From positions 62,001 to 126,000 of the forward strand of contig NZ_OZ244925.1 in NCBI RefSeq assembly GCF_965221945.1: DNA of 64,000 nt, given 5' to 3'. The notes beneath the pieces are model-generated. The model searched no databases, was not told the DNA's origin, and saw nothing but the letters and a program-made list of their open reading frames with translations. Shown here piece after piece: positions 41,239-49,186 of the stretch. The DNA is from Poriferisodalis sp965221945. Its GTDB lineage: Bacteria > Actinomycetota > Acidimicrobiia > Acidimicrobiales > Poriferisodalaceae. The translations under genes and the position numbers were made by a program. Every line of letters begins with the position of its first letter. Position 1 is the stretch's first letter.

Positions 41239-42063
41239 ATGGACGTCGAGGGCAAGGTTGCCGTCGTGACCGGCGCGGCAAGCGGCATGGGTCGCGCCAT
41301 GGCAGTCACGTTCGCGGCGGCGGGCATGAATGTGGTGCTGGCCGACATCGAAGAAACACCGCTGTCCGATGCCGCTGCTGATATCAGCGCGACTGGTGCA
41401 GAAGCCATTGCGGTACGCACCGATGTGTCCAAGTTGGCCGACATCGAAGCGCTCGCGGAGGCGGCGGTAGAGCAATTCGGCGCAGTCCATCTCCTGTGCA
41501 ACAACGCAGGCATCGGCATTCCCGGCCCGGTGGGGGATATGTCGCTCGAGGACTGGCGCTGGACCCTCGACATCGACCTGTGGGGACCGATCTACGGCAC
41601 CCATGTGTTCCTGCCGATCATCGAGGCTGCCGGTGAGGGTCACATCAACTCGACCGCATCGGTTGCCGGCCTGTATGCAGGCGCCTCGCTGGGTGCGTAC
41701 AACGTGGCCAAGCACGGTGTCGTTGCCCTCATGGCCACCCTCGAGCGCGATCTGCGGCTGCGCAACTCGCCGGTCCATGCGTCGGTGCTGTGCCCGGGGC
41801 CGATCAACACCAACATCGTCTACAGCCAGCGCAATCGCGACCCTGAGGATGCCTCCCATCACGTCCGCACCGAGCAGGGCGACAAATTCTGGGACATGCT
41901 CCGGGGTTTCCTGGCGGAAGGCATGGACCCGTCCGAGGTCGGCCCGATGGTGCTCGACGCCGTCCGCACCGACCGCTTCTGGGTGCTGACGCATCCGGAC
42001 ATGGGCAAGATCGCCCGGTACCAGGTGGAGGCGATGCTCGACGACGGGCATCTCACCCGTTGA
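41239..42063 (+). CDS. Short-chain dehydrogenase/reductase
   Basis: The 274-residue SDR has the cofactor motif TGAASGMGRAMA at residue 11, NNAG near 90, and the catalytic tetrad elements NSTASVAG and YNVAKHG. A C-terminal extension (DASHHVRTEQGDKFWDMLRGFL) is typical of the SDR family acting on larger substrates. It was found by reading beyond the upstream ATGs: ATG 41239 begins the conserved Rossmann strand. It lies between the alcohol dehydrogenase and an MFS transporter, suggesting a small oxidation pathway. Confidence 0.93.
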   Translation: MDVEGKVAVVTGAASGMGRAMAVTFAAAGMNVVLADIEETPLSDAAADISATGAEAIAVRTDVSKLADIEALAEAAVEQFGAVHLLCNNAGIGIPGPVGDMSLEDWRWTLDIDLWGPIYGTHVFLPIIEAAGEGHINSTASVAGLYAGASLGAYNVAKHGVVALMATLERDLRLRNSPVHASVLCPGPINTNIVYSQRNRDPEDASHHVRTEQGDKFWDMLRGFLAEGMDPSEVGPMVLDAVRTDRFWVLTHPDMGKIARYQVEAMLDDGHLTR

Positions 42064-42109
42064 GCGGCCCGTTCGGGCGACGACGCACGCACTTGCAGCT
42101 GATGCCCTG

Positions 42110-43660
42110 ATGAAGCCCGCCGGTTCGATCTGGCGCGCGCCAACACAGATTCCGGCGGCTCGCCCGTCAGTCTTCACGGTCGTCCCGCAAGTGCTCGACG
42201 TCGCGGGCCGTCCGCTACCGCCGTCTGTCGCTCCGTCGCCGTCGCGCTCAGGCGATCAGCCACCGGTCGTCGAGGCACCCGAATCGGACAGCTACCGATG
42301 GCGACTGCTGATCGTGATCGGCGTTGCGGTGCTGGGCTTCGGCTCGTTGATGACGCTCGTCAATGCTGCCTTGGTGCCGATCGCTGACGAGTTCGGCACC
42401 ACTGCGTCCAACGCCGGCTGGGTGATGACGGGCCTCATGCTGGCGATGGCGGTGTCGACTCCGGCGGGCGGGAAGCTTGCCGACATCTATGGGCATCGCC
42501 GCATGTTCATGATCGGAATGGCAGGCATGACCGCCATGATGATCGCCAACTATTGGGTCTGGAACCTCGGCTCGTTTGTCGCCGTGCGGGTCGTGTTCGG
42601 CCTGTGCGGCGGCCTGCTCATGCCCGCAGCGATGGCGCTGCTGATGCATGCATTCGGTCCCGAGCGCCGTGCTCAAGCGGTGGGCTGGTTCCAGTTCGCC
42701 ATGACCGGCGCACCCTCCATAGGTGTGGTCGCCGGCGGACCGCTGCTGGATGTCGTCGGCTGGCGAGCGATCTTCATGATGTTCGGCCTGATCGGGCTGG
42801 GCGGCACCTTGCTTGCCGCATTCGTCGTGAAACCGATCCCGAAGGGTCAGCGAGTGTCGATCGACGTGCTCGGAGCGCTGCTGCTGGCGACTGGCACGCT
42901 GCTTGCTCTGCTGGCTATCACGCGGGTGCCGTCGCTGACGCGCACAGGCGCACCGGTGCTGTCGGACCAGACGCTCATGCTGATGCTGGGCGGGGCAATA
43001 GCGGCGTTCGTTGTGTTCGTGCTGTGGGAGCTGCGCTCCACATTTCCGCTGCTTGACGTCCGCTTGTTCCGCCGACCCAACTTCTCCATGCCGCTGATCT
43101 CTGCGGCCTGCAACCAGTTCGCCTACATGGGCGCGTTCGTGATCGTGCCCATCGTGCTGCAGGAGCGATATCTGTACTCCGTCGGGGTTGCTGCCTTGCT
43201 GATGGTGCCGCGGCCTGGCGCATTTGCGCTCGCATCGCCGTTCGGCGGAACGCTGGTGACCAAGATCGGCGCACGGGTTCCGATGATCTTTGCGTCGACC
43301 GCCATGATCGGCTCGATGCTGGCCTTCGCCGCCGGCAGCAGTCCCGGCGATTGGGGGCTCACGCTGGTCATGGTCGGGCTTGTGCTGTCGGGCGTGTCAG
43401 CTGGCTTCGGCTCGCCGGCCTATCAGATGCTCGTTGCCAACTCCGTTGATGACAAGGATCTCGGCATCGCCAACGGCATGAACCAGACCGTCATGTGGAT
43501 CGGCATCATCTTCGGCATCCAGTCGATGCTTGCGTTCGCGGGCGCAGACCCGTCGTTGGGACGCACCCAAGCCACCTTCATGTTCGGCGCCGTCGTAGCG
43601 GCGTTCGGTTTCATAACGCCGCTGTTCGCCTCGCGCCGGGCTCTTTCCTCCCGCGGCTGA
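42110..43660 (+). CDS. MFS transporter, DHA2/EmrB-type (14 helices)
   Basis: The 516-residue protein has about 14 hydrophobic segments and the DHA2-like GGKLADIYGHRRMFMIGM loop between helices 2 and 3. The first ~60 residues are non-membrane, proline-rich and unusual, so a later start inside this region is possible. DHA2 members export drugs or toxic compounds with proton antiport. It lies 46 bases after the SDR gene in the same orientation. Confidence 0.85.
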   Translation: MKPAGSIWRAPTQIPAARPSVFTVVPQVLDVAGRPLPPSVAPSPSRSGDQPPVVEAPESDSYRWRLLIVIGVAVLGFGSLMTLVNAALVPIADEFGTTASNAGWVMTGLMLAMAVSTPAGGKLADIYGHRRMFMIGMAGMTAMMIANYWVWNLGSFVAVRVVFGLCGGLLMPAAMALLMHAFGPERRAQAVGWFQFAMTGAPSIGVVAGGPLLDVVGWRAIFMMFGLIGLGGTLLAAFVVKPIPKGQRVSIDVLGALLLATGTLLALLAITRVPSLTRTGAPVLSDQTLMLMLGGAIAAFVVFVLWELRSTFPLLDVRLFRRPNFSMPLISAACNQFAYMGAFVIVPIVLQERYLYSVGVAALLMVPRPGAFALASPFGGTLVTKIGARVPMIFASTAMIGSMLAFAAGSSPGDWGLTLVMVGLVLSGVSAGFGSPAYQMLVANSVDDKDLGIANGMNQTVMWIGIIFGIQSMLAFAGADPSLGRTQATFMFGAVVAAFGFITPLFASRRALSSRG

Positions 43661-43688
43661 TTCCAGCCTGGCAGGGCGCGAAAAGGCG

Positions 43689-44708
43689 CTACAGCGCGGC
43701 GAGGAAGTCGAGCAGCTCGGCGTTGAGCTCGTCGGCGGCTTCCTGCTGCACCCAGTGTCCGATGCCGTCGAGGATCACTGACTTGTGCAGGTTGGGCATG
43801 GTCTGCGGGAACTTGGCGATGGAGCCGGCGCCCCACACGGTCGGTCCGTCAACCTCGCCCCCGACGAACAGGCTCGGCTGGGTGATGGGTGCGTCATCGA
43901 ATGCAGCCATGTCCTCCCAGTCGCGGTCAACGTTGCGGTAGCGGTTCAGCCCGCCGGACATGCCGGTGCGCGTGAACTCAGAGGCGTAGTAGTCGAAGTC
44001 GGCCTCCGTCATCCAATGCGGCCAAGTGCCGGGTTCGGGCCAGATGAAGCGGTCCGACAGCTTGCCGCCGGGCGCCACCGTGAAACGTCCGCCCGACGAG
44101 TCCGCTGACGCCACGCGTGCCCGGACACCGTCGCCCGAGGCGGCGTAGTACATGCCCAGCAACCAGTGCGGCAGATCGACTTCCATCTCGGCCTCAGCCC
44201 GGCCGGGTTTCTGGAAGTACTCGATGTAGAACTCCTCGTCGCCGCCCATCATCCGGAACGCTGCACTCGGCTTGAAGTCGCTGCGGGCATTGTAGGGCAC
44301 GCTCACCAGCCCGAGCGCAGTGAAGATGTCGGGCCGCAGCAGCGCCGAGCTCCAAGCGATTGGCGAGCCCCAGTCATGGCCCACGATGACCGCCGAGTCT
44401 TCGCCGAGCGCCCGCACGACGCCCACGTTGTCGGCGACATGGCGCACCATGCGGTAGTCCTCGACGGCCCTAGGCGCGGAGGAGCGGCCGTAGCCCCGGA
44501 CGTCGATCGCGACAGCCCGGTACCCAGCCACTGCCACCGCGGGGAGCTGGTGACGCCACGAGTACCACGACTCGGGGAATCCGTGGACGAACAGCACCAT
44601 CGGCCCCTCACCCATCTCGGCCACATGGATCCGGGTGCCCAGCGCATCCACGTCGTGGTGCCTCACACCGGACAGGTCGAGGGTGGTGTTGGCGTTCGAT
44701 TCGCTCAT
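43689..44708 (-). CDS. Alpha/beta hydrolase, epoxide-hydrolase-like
   Basis: The 339-residue protein has the alpha/beta hydrolase signature: oxyanion segment HGFPESWYSWRHQLPA, nucleophile elbow GHDWGSPIAW with an aspartate nucleophile as in epoxide hydrolases, and the late histidine in DGIGHWVQQEAADELN. ATG 44708 begins the conserved part; two upstream in-frame ATGs (44717, 44729) add a few residues. Substrate unknown. It converges with the DHA2 transporter, with only 28 bases between their stops. Confidence 0.9.
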   Translation of the reverse strand: MSESNANTTLDLSGVRHHDVDALGTRIHVAEMGEGPMVLFVHGFPESWYSWRHQLPAVAVAGYRAVAIDVRGYGRSSAPRAVEDYRMVRHVADNVGVVRALGEDSAVIVGHDWGSPIAWSSALLRPDIFTALGLVSVPYNARSDFKPSAAFRMMGGDEEFYIEYFQKPGRAEAEMEVDLPHWLLGMYYAASGDGVRARVASADSSGGRFTVAPGGKLSDRFIWPEPGTWPHWMTEADFDYYASEFTRTGMSGGLNRYRNVDRDWEDMAAFDDAPITQPSLFVGGEVDGPTVWGAGSIAKFPQTMPNLHKSVILDGIGHWVQQEAADELNAELLDFLAAL

Positions 44709-44786
44709 GGCCGACATTCTGGCCCGCACGCCGCGATTCCGCTTCGTCCTCCAAAAAAGCTGTTGATCAAAACTAATTGAAAATTA

Positions 44787-44805
44787 CTATAATATGTTGT
44801 TATAG
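44787..44805. promoter_or_regulatory. Inverted repeat in the AT-rich promoter of the Phd/RelE module
   Basis: CTATAA and TTATAG are arranged around TATGTTG, in a local AT-rich stretch with a TATAAT box (44788-44793) and a TTGATC 25 bases upstream. An operator that overlaps the -10 box is the usual arrangement for autoregulated toxin-antitoxin modules. Confidence 0.5.
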
Positions 44806-44870
44806 ATGTTGGGCGGCTCATGAACGGATACGACACTATTGGTCAGAATTCTGGTCTAAAATCGTCGACC

Positions 44871-45125
44871 ATGACTGAAGTTCTGCCGTTCTCCGAGGCA
44901 AAGGCCCGGTTGTCGGAGTTGGCAGACCGCATCGAAAATCAGCACGAACGCATTGTGGTGACCCGACATGGTCGGCCGTCGTTCGTGCTCATGAGCCCCG
45001 ACGAACTGGAATCGCTCGAAGAGACGCTGGACATACTCGGGGACGAGGAACTCATGGCGTCATTGCGGTTGTCTCAGCAAGAAGCTGCCGAGGGCAAGCT
45101 GATCCCGCTGCAAGAAATCATCTAG
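44871..45125 (+). CDS. Phd/YefM-family antitoxin
   Basis: The 84-residue protein from ATG 44871 has the Phd/YefM layout: MTEVLPFSEAKARLSELADRI (DNA-binding N-terminal half) and VVTRHGRPSFVLMSPDELESLEETLDIL. The C-terminal tail is charged and predicted disordered until it binds the toxin. The in-frame upstream ATG 44820 would add 17 residues that are not family-like. A RelE-type toxin gene follows 19 bases later. The antitoxin probably represses its own promoter through the inverted repeat at 44787. Confidence 0.85.
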   Translation: MTEVLPFSEAKARLSELADRIENQHERIVVTRHGRPSFVLMSPDELESLEETLDILGDEELMASLRLSQQEAAEGKLIPLQEII

Positions 45126-45131
45126 GTCGAC

Positions 45132-45145
45132 CCGATTCGAATCGG
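45132..45145. promoter_or_regulatory. 14-bp perfect palindrome at the toxin start
   Basis: CCGATTCGAATCGG is a perfect palindrome whose last G is the first base of the GTG toxin start. In RNA it would form a hairpin over the ribosome-binding region, which could limit toxin translation; as DNA it could be a binding site. Either reading is inference. Confidence 0.4.
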
Positions 45146-45408
45146 TGTATGCCGTTACGCTCACCGCTGCCAGCAGACGGCACATCGACCGCCTGCCCGA
45201 AGGTGTGCGCGCTGCCGCATTGGCAACCATGAGCGGACCCATCAGCGAGAATCCGTTCCGGGCTGGAAAGCCTCTTGGCGGGATTCTGAGCGGTTACCGA
45301 TCCGCTCGTCGTGGGGACTACCGCATCGTCTACGAAGTGGATGAAGATGCCGAGATCGTCGTCATCCACCGGGTCCAACACCGCCGCGACGTCTACCGAC
45401 TCGCCTAG
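45145..45408 (+). CDS. RelE/ParE-family toxin
   Basis: The 87-residue protein has the RelE fold signature: VTLTAASRRHIDRLPEGVRAAAL and the C-terminal GDYRIVYEVDEDAEIVVIHRVQHRRDVYR, with the arginine- and tyrosine-rich end that acts in ribosome-dependent mRNA cleavage. Start GTG 45145 directly follows the palindrome. It pairs with the Phd-type antitoxin upstream. The module looks intact, since no frameshift is seen. Confidence 0.86.
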   Translation: MYAVTLTAASRRHIDRLPEGVRAAALATMSGPISENPFRAGKPLGGILSGYRSARRGDYRIVYEVDEDAEIVVIHRVQHRRDVYRLA

Positions 45409-45470
45409 ATCGCATCCCACGGAACCGGTAGGCACAGAGCCGGCTGGCGAACTTGTCGCACCCCTCCGCG

Positions 45471-45866
45471 ATGCTGGCGGCTGTGAACACACAATTGACT
45501 GAACTCATCGAGAATGCGCCGTGGCGCGAGGCCGTGACCTACCGGGACACGTGGCCGCACGAGTACGTGCTGAGCGAGAAGGACGATCAGCGGGAGCTGC
45601 TCGCGGCGATCTGCGCCCGGTTCCACGCCGGCGAGGGCGTGGCAGGCCGTTTCTTCCGGATGTCGAACACGTACCTGTTCGTCGGCGATTACAAGTACTG
45701 GCTGATGACCGACTACCGCAGGATCAACCCGCTCGCCGGCGAGGACAACTACGTCATCAACCGGGCACTGCTGTACCGCGACAGGCGAGACTTCGTGATC
45801 CAGCCCGGAGACACCGGCCGCCACGACGACTACCCGACATCACCCGCGCGCGACTGGACCAACTGA
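45471..45866 (+). CDS. Unrecognised protein upstream of a PD-(D/E)XK-like gene
   Basis: The ~131-residue protein (ATG 45471; a GTG at 45483 is the alternative) reads TELIENAPWREAVTYRDTWPHEYVLSEKDDQRELLAAI, then FFRMSNTYLFVGDYKYWLMTDYRRI, INRALLYRDRRDFVI and a polar end. It is rich in Tyr, Arg and Asp. No signal or membrane segment is present. I do not recognise a family. It is 14 bases upstream of the next gene and in the same orientation, and both follow a toxin-antitoxin module, so an accessory or defence role is plausible. Confidence 0.65.
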   Translation: MLAAVNTQLTELIENAPWREAVTYRDTWPHEYVLSEKDDQRELLAAICARFHAGEGVAGRFFRMSNTYLFVGDYKYWLMTDYRRINPLAGEDNYVINRALLYRDRRDFVIQPGDTGRHDDYPTSPARDWTN

Positions 45867-45880
45867 ACGGAGACCCCCTG

Positions 45881-47002
45881 ATGCCCGACGACCACTCCCT
45901 GCTGGCCTATCTGGTACCGAAACTGACGCCCCAGGTTGAGGACGCCGCCACCGACGCGCTCGCCTACATCCTGAACATGTCGGAGCAGTGTCGCAAGGCG
46001 CTGGCTGGTCTCGTGAGTGACGGCGACAGCAAACTGAAGCCGTTAGAGAACGTCAAGACCCAAGTGCACGCCTCCAACGAGGAACGGCTGGATCTCGTCG
46101 CGTACGACAGCAGCGGCTCGATGCGGCTCATCATCGAATCGAAGTTCTGGGCGGCGCTCCTGAGCGGCCAGGCGAGCGGCTACGTCAGGCACTTGGTCTG
46201 CGACGGGCCAGCGATGCTGCTCTTCGTAGCCCCTGAGGTCCGCAGCGAAACGCTCTGGGCCAAGATTGAACGACAGTTTGACGAAGCGAAGGATCTGCAG
46301 CTTGAGCAGGCCCGCAACGTCGGCTCGATGAAGGTCGCCAATGTGAGCAGCACCAAGCTGGGCAGCACCGAGAAGCGCGTCGCGTTGATGAGTTGGGGCA
46401 CCCTGCTTGACCGTCTGGAGCCCGCTGACACGTCGATGGTCCACAACATTCGGCAACTGAAGGTCTTGGCACGCGCACAAGACGATGTCGCTTTTGCGCC
46501 TTTGCATGGCGAAGACTTCAGCGCAGCAATTCCCCGACGGATTCTGGACTTCAACCGGATCGTCAATGACGTGGTCTGGGGGCAGGATTGGATGGAGACG
46601 GAGGGGCTTAAGGCTGCGCCACAACCCGACGGTTTCTTGCGGTACTTCAGATTCCGCTCGAAAGACGGCGACCGGATGACGGGCGATCATGCACTGTGCG
46701 TCAGCTGCGAACAGTGGGCGAAGTCGCGAATCACGCCGCTGTGGCTGCGCTTCTGGCACGACCGGCAGCGGGACATCGATGCCGTCAGAAGGCACGACGA
46801 CATCGAACACCTCTGGAGTCCTGGCAACCACCTGTGGATACCGCTGCGCTTGCAGACCGGCGTCGAGTACGCCGATGTCCTCGAAGACGTCGTCGAGCAG
46901 GTTGAGCGTGTTCGCGATGTCGTCCTTCCGGCTCTCGCGGCGACCGACTTAACCGAGCTTGCTGCTGGTGATGCTCAGCCAGCCGATGAGATACCGGCCT
47001 AG
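45881..47002 (+). CDS. PD-(D/E)XK nuclease-superfamily-like protein
   Basis: The 373-residue protein starts ATG 45881 behind a GGAG site. Near residue 70 it has RLDLVAYDSSGSMRLIIESKFWA, the D..E.K pattern of the restriction-endonuclease fold. The first helix (TDALAYILNMSEQCRKAL) and later segments resemble large hypothetical proteins of defence loci: a long middle part (STKLGSTEKRVALMSWGTLLDRL), and a C-terminal half with NHLWIPLRLQTGVEYADVLEDVVEQV. Likely acts on nucleic acid. The partner upstream protein and the neighbouring toxin-antitoxin genes support a defence-island setting. No database match could be made. Confidence 0.6.
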   Translation: MPDDHSLLAYLVPKLTPQVEDAATDALAYILNMSEQCRKALAGLVSDGDSKLKPLENVKTQVHASNEERLDLVAYDSSGSMRLIIESKFWAALLSGQASGYVRHLVCDGPAMLLFVAPEVRSETLWAKIERQFDEAKDLQLEQARNVGSMKVANVSSTKLGSTEKRVALMSWGTLLDRLEPADTSMVHNIRQLKVLARAQDDVAFAPLHGEDFSAAIPRRILDFNRIVNDVVWGQDWMETEGLKAAPQPDGFLRYFRFRSKDGDRMTGDHALCVSCEQWAKSRITPLWLRFWHDRQRDIDAVRRHDDIEHLWSPGNHLWIPLRLQTGVEYADVLEDVVEQVERVRDVVLPALAATDLTELAAGDAQPADEIPA

Positions 47003-47071
47003 GGAACCCGAGCGCCGAGCAGGTGTCGAATGGCAACGGTCGCCCGTAGTTCTTGGCATGGTGGTGTCGCG

Positions 47072-47330
47072 ATGGACGTGGAGATCACCGTCTACGACGT
47101 TCCGGAGAGTGTCCGAGATCGACTGGTCGAACACGCTGCGAGCCGTTCCCAGTCCTTAGAGGAATACCTGCGGCAGGAACTGGAGCGCATGGCCGCGACG
47201 CCGTCGGTGGCCTCGCTGGTCGAGGAGATTCGACATCGCGAGGAGGCCGCGGCACGTCGATCCCAACGTCGGAGATCGTCGCTGCGCGCGAGTCTCACCC
47301 GGGTCGGCTCGGACTCGACCGATCGACGAC
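47072..47330 (+). pseudogene. FitA/VapB-type antitoxin with a one-base frameshift
   Basis: The N-terminus from ATG 47072 is a good ribbon-helix-helix antitoxin: MDVEITVYDVPESVRDRLVEHAASRSQSLEEYLRQELERMA, then PSVASLVEEIRHREEAA. After 47252 the frame becomes arginine/serine-rich. One frame over, the expected VapB C-terminus continues (GTSIPTSEIVAARESHPGRL). A lost G in a GCGG run explains it. No PIN-domain toxin follows; a convergent gene lies there instead. The antitoxin is therefore orphaned and probably inactive. Confidence 0.7.
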
Positions 47331-47729
47331 TCGGAACGGATACTTCAGCGGGGCTTCGTTGCCGACCTGTGCGCAGATCGCGTAGTGGCCAGCCTTGGGG
47401 AACGTGATGATGCCGTTGATCGCGAACGGAGCCCGGCTATCGGTTCCATGCACCTTTCCGACGGGGCGTCCGACTTCGAGTTCGGCGTTGACATCGAGCA
47501 GTCCGGGCTGCCCGTCTTCGTCTTCGATCCAGAGGTGCAGCATGTGGCGCTCGTTGGCCTCGGTCCATCCCACGACTACGGATACGCCGATGCCCAGATG
47601 TTGTGGGGGCGGCGGGGTGCCGTTCGGAATGTCGCGTGTCAAGGTGTCCCACTCGGCGCCGCTGAGATACATCAATCCATTCTGAACCTCAGCGTGGTTC
47701 GCGAGTGTGAGCATCTCGATGCGTGGCAC
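47295..47729 (-). CDS. DUF6941-like protein
   Basis: The 144-residue protein (start GTG 47729, behind GGAGAGGA) fits the DUF6941 type: PRIEMLTLANHAEVQNGLMYLSGAEWDTL, GIGVSVVVGWTEANERHMLHLWIEDEDG, then INGIITFPKAGHYAICAQVGNEAPLKYPFRV. The alternating strand pattern suggests a beta-sandwich. Function unknown. The TTG at 47747 is rejected as start because its bases form the ribosome site for 47729. It overlaps the frameshifted antitoxin end in convergent orientation. Confidence 0.75.
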   Translation of the reverse strand: MPRIEMLTLANHAEVQNGLMYLSGAEWDTLTRDIPNGTPPPPQHLGIGVSVVVGWTEANERHMLHLWIEDEDGQPGLLDVNAELEVGRPVGKVHGTDSRAPFAINGIITFPKAGHYAICAQVGNEAPLKYPFRVVDRSSPSRPG

Positions 47730-47755
47730 GGCGACGATCCTCTCCAAGATGTACG

Positions 47756-47773
47756 ACAGCAGTATACGGCTGT
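47756..47773. promoter_or_regulatory. 18-bp palindrome with GTATAC core between divergent genes
   Basis: ACAGC-A-GTATAC-G-GCTGT is a palindrome with one mismatched pair. It lies between the DUF6941 gene (minus) and the ribbon-helix-helix protein gene (plus). A GTATAC core is characteristic of sites bound by ribbon-helix-helix proteins, so autoregulation by the following gene is a reasonable guess. Confidence 0.5.
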
Positions 47774-47860
47774 AAACTCATTGGCCTATGCCATCACCGG
47801 CTGGCCGTCAGAATCGCACGAGATCGACTGGTACAACAAGGCATGAGAACGGGAGGACCG

Positions 47861-48262
47861 ATGACTGAAGAGGGTGCCGCCGAGCTCTACAAGCACCGCG
47901 ACGACCCCGGCGAATGGGATGACCAGCCCGTCGAGATCGATGTGCGGCCAGGGGGCAGCGAAGTGGTGTCATTCCGGATTCCCACAGAGGAACTTGACAG
48001 CGTCACCGAGGCAGCCCGAGTGGCGGGCGAGAGCCTGTCACAGTTCGTACGGGGTGCATTGAGTGCCCGACTCAAGCCGCCGATGCGAGCGCTTGCACGG
48101 ACGGTCACGAGTGGGCCGCTCGCACGTCATGTGAGTGCCAGTCCTCATGCGCCCGGTGTCTACGCGCACCCGGGGGCCGTCAGCGTGTTCGTCCTTCGTA
48201 GCGAGACTGGTGCGGATCGCCACTCGGTCACAAGCTGTGAGGGTGTTGTCGCTGCTGGCTGA
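47861..48262 (+). CDS. Ribbon-helix-helix (CopG-like) antitoxin-type protein
   Basis: The 133-residue protein starts at ATG 47861, with a GGGAGG site. The N-terminal part (AAELYKHRDDPGEWDDQPVEIDV) and RHH core EVVSFRIPTEELDSVTEAARVAGESLSQFVRGAL resemble antitoxins whose partner toxin is encoded upstream. Here no upstream toxin could be identified. The C-terminal ~45 residues (TVTSGPLARHVSASPHAP...VFVLRSETG) are less usual. It is likely a DNA-binding regulator, perhaps controlling its own promoter via the palindrome at 47756. Confidence 0.65.
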   Translation: MTEEGAAELYKHRDDPGEWDDQPVEIDVRPGGSEVVSFRIPTEELDSVTEAARVAGESLSQFVRGALSARLKPPMRALARTVTSGPLARHVSASPHAPGVYAHPGAVSVFVLRSETGADRHSVTSCEGVVAAG

Positions 48263-48342
48263 CGCAGCAATGGCTTTACGTCGAAGTTGTGTTTCGTAGC
48301 GAGCGCTGTTGACAGGCGGGCACTTCGGCAAGGATGGGCGGC

Positions 48343-49125
48343 ATGAGCTTGTTGTCGTTTGAGCTGCCGTCGTTGGAGACCATTGAGCTGGAGCCTGACG
48401 GGGAGACGCTGCGGGTTTGGCTCAATCGGCCGGAGTTTCGCAATGCGCACAACCAGTTGATGATCCGCGAGGTCGGGGACCTGTTCTTGGCGCTGAACGG
48501 GCAGACGCAGTACCGGGTGGTGGTGCTCGGCGGTCGGGGGAAGTCGTTCTGTGCCGGCGCCGACCGCAAGGAGCAGCCGCCGGCCGCTGCGAACGACCGC
48601 GAGGCGCGATACATCAACCAACTGGGCAGGCGAGCGGCGCGGGCCATCGAGGATTGCGAAGCCGTCACGATCGCTCGGGTGCACGGGCACGCCATCGGGG
48701 GCGGGTGCTGCTTCGCTGCCAGCTGCGACTTTCGAGTCACTGCTGCTGACACACTTTGGTACGTGCCCGAGGTCGAGCTGGGCGTGCCCCTGCCGTGGGG
48801 TGCGACGCCTCGGCTGATCGGCGAACTCGGGATGTCGCGGGCTCGACAATTCGTCATGACCAGCGAGCGCGTCGACGGGCACAAGGCCGCCGAGTGGGGT
48901 CTGGCGCACGAGGTATGCGACGACGAGGACGCACTGAACGGGGCCGTTGAGCGCTGGGTGGCGCGACTGCTGGACCTCCCGTCGCTGTCAGTGCAGATGG
49001 CCAAGCACCAGATGCGTGGCTACGCCCAGGTCACCCGGCTCGGCGACTTGTCCGAGTTCGACGGCGACGCATCGGCCAGGTCGATCACCAGCGAGGACGC
49101 TCAAGCCCGCTTTGGCACGTTCTAA
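48343..49125 (+). CDS. Enoyl-CoA hydratase/isomerase family protein
   Basis: The 260-residue crotonase-family protein has the oxyanion-hole segments VVLGGRGKSFCAGADRKE and IGGGCCFAASCDFRV, then LPWGATPRLIGELGMSRARQFVMTSERVDGHKAAEWGLAHEV. The catalytic glutamate positions of true hydratases are not obvious, since these subfamilies vary, so it may hydrate or isomerise another acyl-CoA. ATG 48343 is preferred over 48334 because AAGGA lies at a good distance. It is divergent in function from nearby regulator genes and precedes the convergent flavin oxidoreductase gene. Confidence 0.88.
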   Translation: MSLLSFELPSLETIELEPDGETLRVWLNRPEFRNAHNQLMIREVGDLFLALNGQTQYRVVVLGGRGKSFCAGADRKEQPPAAANDREARYINQLGRRAARAIEDCEAVTIARVHGHAIGGGCCFAASCDFRVTAADTLWYVPEVELGVPLPWGATPRLIGELGMSRARQFVMTSERVDGHKAAEWGLAHEVCDDEDALNGAVERWVARLLDLPSLSVQMAKHQMRGYAQVTRLGDLSEFDGDASARSITSEDAQARFGTF

Positions 49126-49186
49126 GCGTGACTTTGCCGGTCGGGACAGCCGCTCCGACGCAATCGACCAAGAGATTCGATCTCAC

